Assembly (NCBI RefSeq): GCF_036173065.1
Contig: NZ_CP108041.1
Coordinates: forward strand, 682,001-746,000
From: Rhodococcus sp. NBC_00297
GTDB lineage: Bacteria; Actinomycetota; Actinomycetes; Mycobacteriales; Mycobacteriaceae
Reading direction: 5' to 3'
DNA length: 64,000 bases
Below the pieces are notes generated by a model. It was not told where the DNA came from. It did no database searches and saw only the letters and a program-made list of their open reading frames with translations. Position 1 is the stretch's first letter. Each line of letters begins with the position of its first letter. A program made the translations under genes and the position numbers. Shown one piece after another: positions 29,674-38,460 of this stretch.

Positions 29674-30192
29674 GTGTCCGACAACAGTCCCGGTGTGGTC
29701 CTCACCGATCCCGCGCATCGCCCCGATCCGCGGGCGAAGATTCTGTGGGCCGTGGCAGCCGCCCTGCTGTGGCTCCCGGTGGTCGTCGCCGTGATCGTGT
29801 GGGCCGTGGTGCTCGCGGTGAACGTCGAGCGCCCGTCCTGGACGCCCGTGGTGGCCGCTGCCGTCGCCGTGGTGGTCCTCGCGGGAGCGCACGTGACCAT
29901 CGCGCCGCAGTGGCGCTATCGGGTGCACCGCTGGGAACTGAGCGACACCGCCGTCCACACGCGCACCGGCTGGGTGACTCAGGAACGGCGCATCGCTCCC
30001 CTGTCCCGAGTGCAGACCGTCGACACCGAGCGCGGGCCGCTCGACCGGGCACTCGGACTGGCCACCGTGACGGTGACGACCGCGTCCTCCGCGGGAGCTC
30101 TGGAGATCGCGGGGCTCGACCTCGCGACCGCCGATCGCACCGTCGCCGCCATCACCGCGGCGGCCGCACGCTCACGAGGCGACGCCACGTGA
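29674..30192 (+). CDS. PH-domain (bPH2) membrane protein, YdbS-like
   Basis: A 172-residue protein with two membrane helices (about residues 24-48 and 57-77) and one bacterial PH domain ([43 protein letters not shown]). This is the YdbS/DUF304 type. It overlaps the following YdbT-like gene by 4 bp, the usual pair. In Bacillus such proteins are linked to membrane stress and resistance to antimicrobial agents; the role in actinobacteria is not known. Confidence 0.87.
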   Translation: MSDNSPGVVLTDPAHRPDPRAKILWAVAAALLWLPVVVAVIVWAVVLAVNVERPSWTPVVAAAVAVVVLAGAHVTIAPQWRYRVHRWELSDTAVHTRTGWVTQERRIAPLSRVQTVDTERGPLDRALGLATVTVTTASSAGALEIAGLDLATADRTVAAITAAAARSRGDAT

Positions 30193-31703
30193 CGCAGGAC
30201 GCCGGCCTGCGCGTCGACGAGTTGCCGTGGCTGCGACTCGACAAGCGCATGCTCCTGATCCACCCGGTCACCGAGCTGGTCCGCCTGCTGCCGGTGCTCC
30301 TGGTGTCCCTCGTCCTTGGATCGCAGAGCGGCACGCACGTCTGGGGCCTGATCGTCGTGGTCCTCCTCGTGGGCGCGGCGATCCTGCGCTGGTTCACCAC
30401 CGGGTACCGCATCGGCTCGGACGACGTCCAGCTGCGCCGCGGGCTCTTCCAGAAGAAGGTGCTCTCCATTCCGCGTGGTCGAATCCGCAGTGTGGACGTG
30501 CGAGCCGGGCCGCTGCACCGACTGCTGGGACTGTCGATCCTCACCGTGGGCACCGGTCAGCAGAAGTCGGACAAGGCCGACTCGTTCGAGCTGAACGCCC
30601 TCGCCTCGAACCTGGTCCCCGCCCTGCGTGAGGAGTTGCTGGCGGGCACCGGCCGGACGGTGGGAGTGGATCCGGTCGCAGTGACCGAACCCGCCGTGAC
30701 GCCCGAACGTGAGATCGCCCACTTTCGCACCGGCTGGGTTCGATTCGCCCCCTTCACGGCCACGGGCATCGTCGTCGTCGGTGCCGGATTCGGGCTCGTG
30801 TTCCAGTCCGGGTTCGCCGGTGACATCGCCTCTTCGCCGGCCCTCGACGACACCTATCAGGCCGTTCTGCGCCTCGGCATCGTGGTCGCGGTGGTCGTCG
30901 CCGCGGCCCTGCTGCTCGTCGTGTCGAGCATCGTCTCCGTGGTGCGCTACCTGGTCGTCTACGGCAACCTCTCCGTGACCGACGACGGCACCAGGCTCCG
31001 CGTCGGCCACGGACTGCTGTCGACGCGGCACACGACGCTGGACCGCGACCGCCTCCGCGGCGCGACACTGCGTCGACCGCTGGTCCTGCGGTGGGCGCGC
31101 GGAGCACGCCTGGATGCCGTCATGACCGGGGTGTCCGCTTCGGAGAAGGAGTCGTCGCTGCTCCTGCCGCCCGCTCCCCTGCCGGCCGCCCGCCACACGA
31201 TGGACGACGTGCTGGCGGGTCTGCCGGAGAGCGCGCCGGCCACGGTGACACTGCAGAAGCACGGACCGGCGGCTTTGCGGCGCAGGCTCACCCGCGCCGT
31301 CGGGCCGGTCCTGCTGATCGCTGTCGCACTCCTCGTGGTCCGGTCGACCGGCCGGGACGTCCCGATCGCCGCGTGGATCGGCGTCGCGCTCCTCGTGGTG
31401 GCCGCCGCCGCTCTGGCGTTCGACCGGTACGCAGCCCTCGGCCACCGTGCCCACCCGGGAGTTCTGATCACCGAGCACGGCAGCCTCGACCGGCGACGCG
31501 TCGTCCTCGACACCGACGGCGTGGTCGCCTGGGGTGCCCGGCAGACCTTCTTCCAGCGACGGGCCGGTGTCGCGACCATCGTCGCCGCCACCGCGGCCGG
31601 CACGGGCCGCTACACGGTGCTCGACGTACCCGCCGACCACGCGTGGTCGATCGTCGAGAGCGCTCAGCCCGGTGCCGGCGACGTGTGGGTCGAGCGCCCG
31701 TGA
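30189..31703 (+). CDS. PH-domain (bPH2) membrane protein, YdbT-like
   Basis: A 504-residue protein with several membrane helix pairs alternating with three PH-type (DUF304) segments: one near residues 65-130 (YRIGSDDVQLRRGLFQKKVLS), one near 255-330 (VVYGNLSVTDDGTRLRVGHGLL) and one near 415-490 (GVLITEHGSLDRRRVVLDT). It is the larger partner of the preceding YdbS-like protein. The GTG start overlaps that stop (GTGA), and its own stop overlaps the udgB start, so three genes are coupled. Confidence 0.87.
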   Translation: MTQDAGLRVDELPWLRLDKRMLLIHPVTELVRLLPVLLVSLVLGSQSGTHVWGLIVVVLLVGAAILRWFTTGYRIGSDDVQLRRGLFQKKVLSIPRGRIRSVDVRAGPLHRLLGLSILTVGTGQQKSDKADSFELNALASNLVPALREELLAGTGRTVGVDPVAVTEPAVTPEREIAHFRTGWVRFAPFTATGIVVVGAGFGLVFQSGFAGDIASSPALDDTYQAVLRLGIVVAVVVAAALLLVVSSIVSVVRYLVVYGNLSVTDDGTRLRVGHGLLSTRHTTLDRDRLRGATLRRPLVLRWARGARLDAVMTGVSASEKESSLLLPPAPLPAARHTMDDVLAGLPESAPATVTLQKHGPAALRRRLTRAVGPVLLIAVALLVVRSTGRDVPIAAWIGVALLVVAAAALAFDRYAALGHRAHPGVLITEHGSLDRRRVVLDTDGVVAWGARQTFFQRRAGVATIVAATAAGTGRYTVLDVPADHAWSIVESAQPGAGDVWVERP

Positions 31704-32458
31704 CACCCGACTCCGGTACACCCCGGAGCATCCCCGAACTCGATGTGGCGGTGTCGGAGTGCCGCGCGTGTCCGCGCCTCGTGGAGTGGCGTGAGCTGGT
31801 GGCGCGCGAGAAGCGGGCCGCGTTCCGTGACGAGACCTACTGGGGCCGACCGGTTCCGGGTTTCGGCCCCGTGGACGCTCGGCTGCTGATCGTCGGCCTG
31901 GCGCCGGCGGCTCACGGCGCGAATCGCACCGGGCGGATGTTCACGGGCGACCGCAGCGGCGACGTTCTCTACGCGGCCATGCACGCCGTCGGCCTCGCCA
32001 CGCAGCCCACGGCGACCCACATCGCCGACGGCCTCGAGTTGATCGGCACGCGCATCACGTCGCCGGTGCACTGCGCTCCCCCGGCCAACAAGCCGACACC
32101 GGAGGAGCGCGACCGGTGCCGTCACTGGTTGGAGACGGAACTGCACATCCTGGCGCCGACCGTTCGGGCAGTGATGGTCCTGGGCGGATTCGGCTGGCAG
32201 GCACTGCTTCCGGTCCTCGACGGCGCGGGGTGGACGATCCCCCGACCGCGCCCGAAGTTCGGCCACGGTGCGCACGTCGTGCTGACGTCACCCGAGAAGG
32301 AGTTGCCGGACCTGCATCTGTTCGGGTGCTTCCACGTCAGCCAGCAGAACACCTTCACCGGACGGCTCACGCCGGCCATGGTGGAGCAGGTGCTCGCCGC
32401 GGCGGCCGACGCCGCCGGAATCGACAGGAGTCAGCCGCGTCCGAGTTCGGCGAACTGA
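31700..32458 (+). CDS. udgB: family 5 uracil-DNA glycosylase UdgB
   Basis: A 252-residue iron-sulfur uracil-DNA glycosylase like M. tuberculosis UdgB (Rv1259). Four cysteines that would hold the [4Fe-4S] cluster are C21, C24, C125 and C140. Motif A is GLAPAAHGANRTGRMFTGD (66-84), and the C-terminal motif is HVSQQNTFTGRLT. It removes uracil, hypoxanthine and ethenocytosine by family knowledge. The GTG overlaps the upstream stop; the 3' end overlaps the convergent membrane-protein gene by 28 bp. Confidence 0.93.
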   Translation: MTPDSGTPRSIPELDVAVSECRACPRLVEWRELVAREKRAAFRDETYWGRPVPGFGPVDARLLIVGLAPAAHGANRTGRMFTGDRSGDVLYAAMHAVGLATQPTATHIADGLELIGTRITSPVHCAPPANKPTPEERDRCRHWLETELHILAPTVRAVMVLGGFGWQALLPVLDGAGWTIPRPRPKFGHGAHVVLTSPEKELPDLHLFGCFHVSQQNTFTGRLTPAMVEQVLAAAADAAGIDRSQPRPSSAN

Positions 32459-32832
32459 CCCATGCGCAACGCGAACAGTTGCACCACAGCGGGAAGCAAC
32501 CCGCCTGCCACGAGGACCAGGGTGCGCCAGTCGGCCACGACGAGCACGTCTCCACCCGGTCCCCCCAGCATGGCCAGCACGAGACCCACGAAGAATCCCG
32601 CGACCGGGAGAGCGGCGCGGGAGACGTTGTGCGTCACCGAGAACGCGACCCGCACGAGGATCACGTTGACGATGCCGGCGAGGACACCACTGACGGGGAA
32701 CGGAGTGCTTCCGAGATACAGCGGGAGGAACAGCACTGCGGTCACGGCGCACAGGAACCCGTCGAGCACCAATGCGCCGACGATCGACGCCTTGATGCCG
32801 GACACCACGCCCTCCCCGGCGTGGCCCGTCAT
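32431..32832 (-). CDS. small integral membrane protein (Rv1171-like)
   Basis: A 133-residue protein with four predicted membrane helices: about residues 11-37, 44-63, 71-90 and 98-122. No catalytic motif is seen. The position downstream of mshB corresponds to M. tuberculosis Rv1171, a membrane protein of similar size, though I infer orthology from synteny. The gene starts 28 bp after a 50-residue ORF and its end overlaps udgB by 28 bp tail to tail. Confidence 0.75.
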   Translation of the reverse strand: MTGHAGEGVVSGIKASIVGALVLDGFLCAVTAVLFLPLYLGSTPFPVSGVLAGIVNVILVRVAFSVTHNVSRAALPVAGFFVGLVLAMLGGPGGDVLVVADWRTLVLVAGGLLPAVVQLFALRMGQFAELGRG

Positions 32833-32860
32833 CGCGCCGATCCTGTCGGCGCCGTGAACG

Positions 32861-33013
32861 TCAGCGAGGAGGGAACCCGATCGACGTGAGGTAGTTGCTC
32901 ACGAACGTCGCGAAGCCGCCCACGGAGTTCAGGTAGATCTCGCGCTGCAGATCGGCTGTGGGTCGCAGGGAATCCACGAACGCCACGATGGCGTACTGAA
33001 GATCGAAATTCAT
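32861..33013 (-). CDS. 50-residue small protein, no signal peptide
   Basis: An ORF of 50 codons starting MNFDLQYAIVAFVDSLRPT and ending SIGFPPR. It has AAGGAG nine bases before the ATG, and a TATGCT box at 33078-33083 on the minus strand could be its own -10. A 7-bp inverted repeat (33038-33044 with 33061-33067) lies in the leader. The protein is aromatic-rich with two amphipathic stretches around a central polar loop (TADLQREIY). I do not recognise it. It lies between mshB and the membrane-protein gene. Confidence 0.6.
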   Translation of the reverse strand: MNFDLQYAIVAFVDSLRPTADLQREIYLNSVGGFATFVSNYLTSIGFPPR

Positions 33014-33142
33014 GGGAAGAGCTCCTTCGAGTCGAACTCACCGGGTACGTCCGACCCCGTCCGGTGATGCCGCTCACAGCATAACCCGGCACCGAGCCCG
33101 GTTCGGACCCGCACACCGTCCCCGGGCAGACACTGGGGGCCG

Positions 33143-34024
33143 TCACACGATCCCCGCGAACAGGTCGGTCTCGCGCCCCGACGAGTCGACCGGTCCGAGA
33201 TCGCCGCGGACGAGGATGTACTGCTCGTCCTCGAGGACTGGCTGCGCGATGTCGTTCGACAGGGCGTAGACCCGACCGGACTCCGCGACGGTGACCTGAG
33301 TTCGGTGCGCGCGCAACGCGAGTCGTTTGAGATCGAGCACCGGGCGGACGTCGACGGACGTGGTGATCGTGTCGTCGGGCACGCTCGGCAGCTCGCCCTC
33401 GACAGGCATGCGCCACTGCTGGGGGACGTCGCCGAGGTCGCTCAGGCCTGCGGTCAACTGATGCAGACCGGTGACCGTCCAGTACATCTTGTCCACCGAC
33501 CAGGCCGGCCCCGTCTCGGCGAACCGGGCAGGGTCCTCCGCCGCCTCGACGGCCAGTCCAGCCAGCCGGTGCACCTGCATGTGGTCCGGGTGGCCGTAGC
33601 CGCCCTCGGGGTCGTAGGCCACGAGGACCTGCGGGCGAACGTCACGGATGACCTCGACCATCGCGCCGACGGCCTCGTCCGGGTCGGCGTTGACGAAGGC
33701 ACGCGGGTGGCGTGCCGCGGGGGTTCCGGCCATGCCCGAGTCGCGCCAGTGCCCGGCACCGCCGAGAAACCGCGGCGGCCGGCATCCGAGCGCCTCGAGC
33801 GCCACGGTCAGCTCGTGGATGCGGTACCCGCCCAACTGATCCGCGCGATCCGCGACCAGTCCGGCCCACGTCTCCCCGATCACCTCACCCTCCTCGCCGA
33901 GCGAGCAGGTCAGGACCGTCACGTCCACGCCCGCCCGCACGGCGCGGGCGATGGTGCCGCCGGTGGTGATGGTCTCGTCGTCGGGGTGCGCATGGACGAC
34001 CAGCATCCGGGGCCGCTCCGTCAC
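33143..34024 (-). CDS. mshB: N-acetyl-GlcNAc-Ins deacetylase MshB
   Basis: A 293-residue LmbE-family zinc deacetylase of mycothiol synthesis, acting on 1D-myo-inositol 2-acetamido-2-deoxy-glucopyranoside. The metal and catalytic motif AHPDDE is at residues 11-16 and the third zinc histidine is in GYGHPDH. The GTG at 34024 overlaps the lpqW stop by 4 bp (GTGA), as expected for coupling; an in-frame start at 34393 would lie deep inside lpqW. The gene order typA-lpqW-mshB matches M. tuberculosis Rv1165-Rv1166-Rv1170 with the genes between missing. Confidence 0.94.
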   Translation of the reverse strand: MTERPRMLVVHAHPDDETITTGGTIARAVRAGVDVTVLTCSLGEEGEVIGETWAGLVADRADQLGGYRIHELTVALEALGCRPPRFLGGAGHWRDSGMAGTPAARHPRAFVNADPDEAVGAMVEVIRDVRPQVLVAYDPEGGYGHPDHMQVHRLAGLAVEAAEDPARFAETGPAWSVDKMYWTVTGLHQLTAGLSDLGDVPQQWRMPVEGELPSVPDDTITTSVDVRPVLDLKRLALRAHRTQVTVAESGRVYALSNDIAQPVLEDEQYILVRGDLGPVDSSGRETDLFAGIV

Positions 34025-35775
34025 GGCGTCACCCGCATCCAGTCGTCCGCGTCCCCGAAGACACCGAGTTCGACGGGCCCCGCGAGCGTCGCGCCGCTCA
34101 CGCCGGGACCGACGGCGACGACGGAACTGTCCTGCGCGATGGGGAGCACGGTGTGCAGGTTCCACAGCTGCGGCTGCGCCGCGATGACGGCCTCGGTCGG
34201 GTTCACGTCGCCTCTCAGGCTCTGGTCCATCACCGGCTCGAGCGACGGATCGCAGACTCCGGACAGGTTGCTCGCCGCCACCGGGTCGGCGTCGGAATCG
34301 GGTGCCGTCGTCGTCGACGTCGCGAGATCGGTTGCTGCACATCCGTAGCGCGACGACCAGGCGGTGGCCACATCGGTACCCACGTGGCTCCACCCGACGA
34401 CGGCGTCGACCGTGCCCTCGAGCAGCGCGGTGCCGTACAACTCCTCCGGATCGGTGGGAGCGACGCTGGCGTCGACGCCCGCGTCGCGGAGTTGATCGGC
34501 GGCCGTGTTGGCCACCGCGACCGCGACCGCGTCGTTCTCGGGAGCGCCGATCACGACGGTCAGCGCGCGCGTGGTACCCGGCACCGGCGTCGTCGTCGCG
34601 GTGGGTTGGCCCGAGGTGGGAGCCAGGGCCGGCGGCAGCGGCACCGGAACGAATCCCGCGTCGGCGAGCAGCTGCAGTGCCTCGTCCCGCGGGAGAGTCT
34701 GCGGAGCCGTGGGGACGTAGCCGGGCTGGGACGGCGAGAGAACCTGCGCGCGAACGGTGTTCGCGGCCGTGCCGGTACCCGACGCGACGGTGGACAGCAG
34801 GTCCACGTCCAGCAGACCCATGACGCCGCGGCGCACGTCGGCGTCCGCGAGTTCCGGCACCCGGCCGTTCAACGTCAGTTCGAGGGTCCGCGAACGGAAC
34901 CGGGTGTCCGTGCGGACGTTGGGGATGGCGCCCAGTTGCGCCAGTGTCGCCGAACCGCCACGCACCTCGGCGATCTGGGCGTCACCGGAGCGCATCGAGT
35001 CGGCGAGCTGGGCGTCGCTGCCCCCGCGTCGGAGGAGGATCTGATCGGGCGTGGAGGGTGACCCCCAGTAGCGGTCGTTGCGCTCGAGCAGGATCTCGTC
35101 GCGGCCACGATCGATCGACTCGATGCGGAAGTGTCCGCCGGAGACGGACACGTTGTCGCGCAGTCCGCGCTCGAAGCCGCCCAACGAGTCCTTGAGCAGA
35201 TGGGAGGGCAACAGATTCTCGAAGAGCTCGCGCCACGCAGGGTACGGCGTCGCCATCGTGACGGTGACGGTCTTGCCGCCGTCCGAGGACGCGATGTCGT
35301 CGATCGCCTCGTAGCCTGCGGGATCCACCACGCCGGGCGCGTCGATCATCTGTTGCCACAGGTAGCGGAAGTCCTCGGCCGCGATGGGCGCACCGTCCGA
35401 CCACTGCGACTCGTTGCGCAGCCGGTAGGTGATGGTGAACGGGGCCTGCGACGTCACCTCGGCCGACAGCACCAGCGACGCGTCGGGCAGCCACTCGACT
35501 CCTGTCCCCACCGACGCGGGGCGGAAGGGGCTGGGGAACACCAGCGTGGACACCGCGGTGTTCGCGGGCGACTGGTCGGCCAGCAGGTGCGGGTTGAATC
35601 CCGTACCGACGTCGTCGATGGCCACCACGACCGGATTACCCGTGGCCGCCGGCGCTGCGGGAGGCGTCGTCGTGGCCGTCTCGGTGCTCTGGATCGGCGG
35701 CGGCGGATCGGCCGTGCACGCGGACAGCGCGAGCAGGGCAGCGGCCAGCGCCGCACCCACCCGAGCCACCGACAT
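34021..35775 (-). CDS. lpqW: LpqW-like substrate-binding lipoprotein
   Basis: A 584-residue lipoprotein of the oligopeptide-binding (SBP family 5) fold. The signal peptide ends in a lipobox LSAC with the lipidated Cys20, followed by a Pro/Thr-rich linker. In mycobacteria LpqW (Rv1166) does not import peptides but affects the balance of PIM and lipoarabinomannan synthesis together with PimE, which is encoded at 38693-39922. It starts 2 bp after typA ends and overlaps mshB by 4 bp. Confidence 0.88.
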   Translation of the reverse strand: MSVARVGAALAAALLALSACTADPPPPIQSTETATTTPPAAPAATGNPVVVAIDDVGTGFNPHLLADQSPANTAVSTLVFPSPFRPASVGTGVEWLPDASLVLSAEVTSQAPFTITYRLRNESQWSDGAPIAAEDFRYLWQQMIDAPGVVDPAGYEAIDDIASSDGGKTVTVTMATPYPAWRELFENLLPSHLLKDSLGGFERGLRDNVSVSGGHFRIESIDRGRDEILLERNDRYWGSPSTPDQILLRRGGSDAQLADSMRSGDAQIAEVRGGSATLAQLGAIPNVRTDTRFRSRTLELTLNGRVPELADADVRRGVMGLLDVDLLSTVASGTGTAANTVRAQVLSPSQPGYVPTAPQTLPRDEALQLLADAGFVPVPLPPALAPTSGQPTATTTPVPGTTRALTVVIGAPENDAVAVAVANTAADQLRDAGVDASVAPTDPEELYGTALLEGTVDAVVGWSHVGTDVATAWSSRYGCAATDLATSTTTAPDSDADPVAASNLSGVCDPSLEPVMDQSLRGDVNPTEAVIAAQPQLWNLHTVLPIAQDSSVVAVGPGVSGATLAGPVELGVFGDADDWMRVTP

Positions 35776-35777
35776 GA

Positions 35778-37709
35778 TTACAGAGCAGCCTTGTCACGCG
35801 ACTTGCTGCGCGAACGCTCACGCGCACGCTCGTTCGAGTCGAGGTGCACCTTGCGCACGCGGACGACCTCCGGCGTGACCTCGACGCACTCGTCGCCGGC
35901 ACAGAACTCCATCGCCATCTCGAGGTCGAGCTTCTTCGGCTTGGCGAGGGTCTCCATCACGTCGGCGGAGGACTGACGCATGTTGGTCAACTTCTTCTCG
36001 CGGGTGACGTTGATGTCGAGGTCCTCCTGGCGGGGGTTGATGCCCACGACCATGCCCTCGTAGGTGTCCGCACCGGGCTCGACGAAGAAGGTGCCGCGGT
36101 CGGCCAGCTGGATCATGGCGAACGGGGTGACGCTGCCCTGACGGTCCGAGACGAGCGAGCCGGTGTGGCGCGCGCGGATCTCGCCGGCCCACGGTGCGTA
36201 ACCGTGGAAGACGGCGTTGGCGATGCCGGTGCCGCGCGTGTCGGTGAGGAAGTCCGTACGGAAGCCGATGAGACCGCGCGAGGGGACGATGAACTCCATA
36301 CGAACCCAGCCTGCGCCGTGGTTCGTCATCTGGACCATCTTGCCCTTACGGGCGGCGAGCAGCTGCGTGACGCCGCCGAGGTACTCCTCGGGAGTGTCGA
36401 TGGTGAGCTCCTCGAAGGGCTCGTGCAGCTTGCCGTCGACCTGGCGGGTGACCACCTGCGGCTTGCCGACGGTGAGCTCGAAGCCTTCGCGGCGCATCTG
36501 CTCGACCAGAATGGCGAGCGCGAGCTCGCCACGACCCTGGACCTCCCACGCATCGGGGCGACCGATGTCGAGGACCTTGAGCGAGACGTTGCCGATGAGC
36601 TCCTGGTCCAGACGCGACTTGACCATGCGGGCGGTCAGCTTGTGGCCGCTCACGCGTCCCACCAGGGGGCTCGTGTTGGTACCGATGGTCACCGAGATGG
36701 CCGGCTGATCGACGGTGATGCGCGGCAGGGCGACCGGGTTCTCGAGGTCGGCCAGCGTGTCACCGATCATGATGTCCGGGAAGCCGGCGACGGCGACGAT
36801 GTCACCGGCGACGCCCTTCTGACCGGGAACGCGCTCGACACCGATGGTGGTGAGCAACTCGGTGATCTTGGCCTTCTGGACGACGGGCTCGCCGTCGACC
36901 TCGCGCATCCAGCTCACGGTCTGACCCTTGTTGAGCTCACCGTTGTGGATGCGGACCAGGGCGAGACGGCCCAGGAAAGCGGAGGCGTCGAGGTTGGTGA
37001 CGTGAGCCTGCAGCGGCGCCTCGACGTTGCCCTTCGGTGCCGGGATGTAGCTGAGCAGGATCTCGAACAGCTCGTCGAGGTTCTCCGCGTCGGGAGCGTG
37101 TCCGTTCTCCGGCTGCTTCGTCGACGCCTTGCCCTCACGGCCGGAGGCGTACAGGACGGGGAGGTCGAGGGCCAGCTCGGCAGCCTCGGAAGCTTCGTCG
37201 TCGAGGTCCGACGCCAGGTCGAGGAGCAGGTCGTGGCTCTCGGAGACGACCTCCTCGATCCGCGCGTCGGGACGGTCGGTCTTGTTGACCACGAGAATGA
37301 CGGGCAGCGACGCGGCGAGCGCCTTGCGGAGCACGAAGCGCGTCTGCGGCAGCGGGCCCTCGGAGGCGTCGACGAGCAGCACGACACCGTCGACCATGGA
37401 CAGGCCGCGCTCGACCTCGCCACCGAAGTCGGCGTGGCCGGGGGTGTCGATCACGTTGATGACGGTGGTGCTGCCGTCGGCGTTGCGCTTGTGCACGGCC
37501 GTGTTCTTGGCCAGGATCGTGATGCCCTTCTCCTTCTCCAGGTCACCCGAGTCCATCACGCGGTCGATGGCCTCGGCGCGTTCCTCGAAGGCACCGGACT
37601 GGCGCAGCATCGCGTCGACGAGCGTGGTCTTGCCGTGGTCGACGTGCGCGACGATGGCGACGTTGCGGAAGGTGGTGGGTACGGTCTGACTGGCGGTGGG
37701 GCTGGTCAC
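35778..37709 (-). CDS. typA: ribosome-associated translational GTPase TypA/BipA
   Basis: A 643-residue GTPase. G motifs: AHVDHGKTTL (residues about 19-28), DTPGHADFGGE, NKTD. The C-terminal BipA-specific region includes VPSRGLIGFRTDFLTDTRGTG. A basic Arg/Lys tail (RARERSRSKSRDK) extends beyond the usual end of about 610. It helps ribosome assembly and stress adaptation in other bacteria. The GTG has AGGAG upstream; the leader from a TAAACT box at 37805-37810 would be about 90 nt. Confidence 0.95.
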   Translation of the reverse strand: MTSPTASQTVPTTFRNVAIVAHVDHGKTTLVDAMLRQSGAFEERAEAIDRVMDSGDLEKEKGITILAKNTAVHKRNADGSTTVINVIDTPGHADFGGEVERGLSMVDGVVLLVDASEGPLPQTRFVLRKALAASLPVILVVNKTDRPDARIEEVVSESHDLLLDLASDLDDEASEAAELALDLPVLYASGREGKASTKQPENGHAPDAENLDELFEILLSYIPAPKGNVEAPLQAHVTNLDASAFLGRLALVRIHNGELNKGQTVSWMREVDGEPVVQKAKITELLTTIGVERVPGQKGVAGDIVAVAGFPDIMIGDTLADLENPVALPRITVDQPAISVTIGTNTSPLVGRVSGHKLTARMVKSRLDQELIGNVSLKVLDIGRPDAWEVQGRGELALAILVEQMRREGFELTVGKPQVVTRQVDGKLHEPFEELTIDTPEEYLGGVTQLLAARKGKMVQMTNHGAGWVRMEFIVPSRGLIGFRTDFLTDTRGTGIANAVFHGYAPWAGEIRARHTGSLVSDRQGSVTPFAMIQLADRGTFFVEPGADTYEGMVVGINPRQEDLDINVTREKKLTNMRQSSADVMETLAKPKKLDLEMAMEFCAGDECVEVTPEVVRVRKVHLDSNERARERSRSKSRDKAAL

Positions 37710-37887
37710 GCGTGAAATCTCCTGGGTCGAATGCGGGGTGAAGAGCGAGCGGCTTCCTCTCCCAGAGAGCGCGCTGCGTCGCCGACGAGAAGCGCGACCG
37801 GATCAGTTTACTCGGTCGGCTCGGGTGACGGCGGTCACGCAGGCCGGGACGGTCGGCACGGGCTCCACCTCAGGGTACCCTCACCCG
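37710..37887. promoter_or_regulatory. divergent promoter region of typA and the 56-residue protein
   Basis: On the minus strand TAAACT at 37805-37810 is a good typA -10 box. A palindrome GTGACGGCGGTCAC at 37825-37838 fits the CRP/GlxR core GTGA-N6-TCAC and lies just upstream of that box. On the plus strand TACCCT at 37876-37881 ends 6 nt before the ATG at 37888, suggesting a leaderless message. The rest shows no gene. Confidence 0.5.
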
Positions 37888-38058
37888 ATGTCCTCGGCAT
37901 CGAAGGTCGCTCGCGGCAAGGCCAAGAAGAAGTGCTGCCGCAGCAAGACTCGTTGTCTGACGTGTCCGGTGGTGATCATGCGGATGAAGAAACTGGAACA
38001 AGCAGGTGTCACGGGCAAGGACCTGAAGAAGGGTCTGAAGAAAGCCCGCGCGGCCTGA
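37888..38058 (+). CDS. small basic Cys-containing protein
   Basis: A 56-residue protein with sixteen lysines or more and four cysteines in KKKCCRSKTRCLTCPVV. The C-C-x4-C-x2-C spacing suggests metal binding, and the charge suggests nucleic-acid or ribosome contact; both are inference. The TACCCT box 6 nt upstream supports the ATG. It resembles a short conserved hypothetical seen in related actinobacteria, but I cannot name a family. It converges on the mutT2 gene with adjacent stop codons (38058/38059). Confidence 0.75.
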   Translation: MSSASKVARGKAKKKCCRSKTRCLTCPVVIMRMKKLEQAGVTGKDLKKGLKKARAA

Positions 38059-38454
38059 CTACAGCAGCGCCGCGAGATCCGGCAGCCACGCGGCGTCCGC
38101 CGGCACCAGATCGACTCCGTGCAGATCCGCCGCGTCGACCCAGCGGAGGGCTTCGTGCTCGAGCGCCGTCGCCGTCCCGGAGAACCGTGTGACCGCGTAG
38201 GCGCGCAGTGTCAGCGACGCCGAGAGTGCGACGTCGACACCGACGGGCTCGCCGACGGTCACCTCGATACCCAGTTCCTCGCGCAGTTCCCGGACCAGTG
38301 CGTCCTCGGGGGTCTCGCCGGGGTCGACCTTGCCGCCGGGCAGTTCCCACAGTCCCGCCAGTTCCGGCGGGGAGGCGCGACGCGCGAGCAGCAGGCGCCC
38401 GTTCTCCACGAGGGCGCCCGCGACCACCAGCGCGGGCTCGGGAACTGGCACCAT
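38059..38454 (-). CDS. mutT2: Nudix hydrolase MutT2
   Basis: A 131-residue Nudix protein with a complete box at residues 40-62 (GGKVDPGETPEDALVRELREELG). Length and context fit M. tuberculosis MutT2 (Rv1160), which hydrolyses dCTP, 5-methyl-dCTP and oxidised nucleotides. The ATG at 38454 matches the family N-terminus (VVAGALVENG); the longer frame from 38679 is antisense to the pterin dehydratase gene. Only 6 bp separate its start from that of the divergent dehydratase gene. Confidence 0.9.
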   Translation of the reverse strand: MVPVPEPALVVAGALVENGRLLLARRASPPELAGLWELPGGKVDPGETPEDALVRELREELGIEVTVGEPVGVDVALSASLTLRAYAVTRFSGTATALEHEALRWVDAADLHGVDLVPADAAWLPDLAALL

Positions 38455-38460
38455 CGCAGT

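Noticed and set aside
33143..34393. Longer mshB reading frame starting at 34393
   Set aside because: The extra 123 codons are antiparallel-free but overlap lpqW coding sequence and lie before the family N-terminus; the GTG at 34024 with a GTGA overlap is the better start.
34021..35775. LpqW-like protein as an ordinary peptide-uptake binding protein
   Set aside because: No permease or ATPase genes of an oligopeptide transporter are adjacent, and the typA-lpqW-mshB order matches the mycobacterial LpqW locus.
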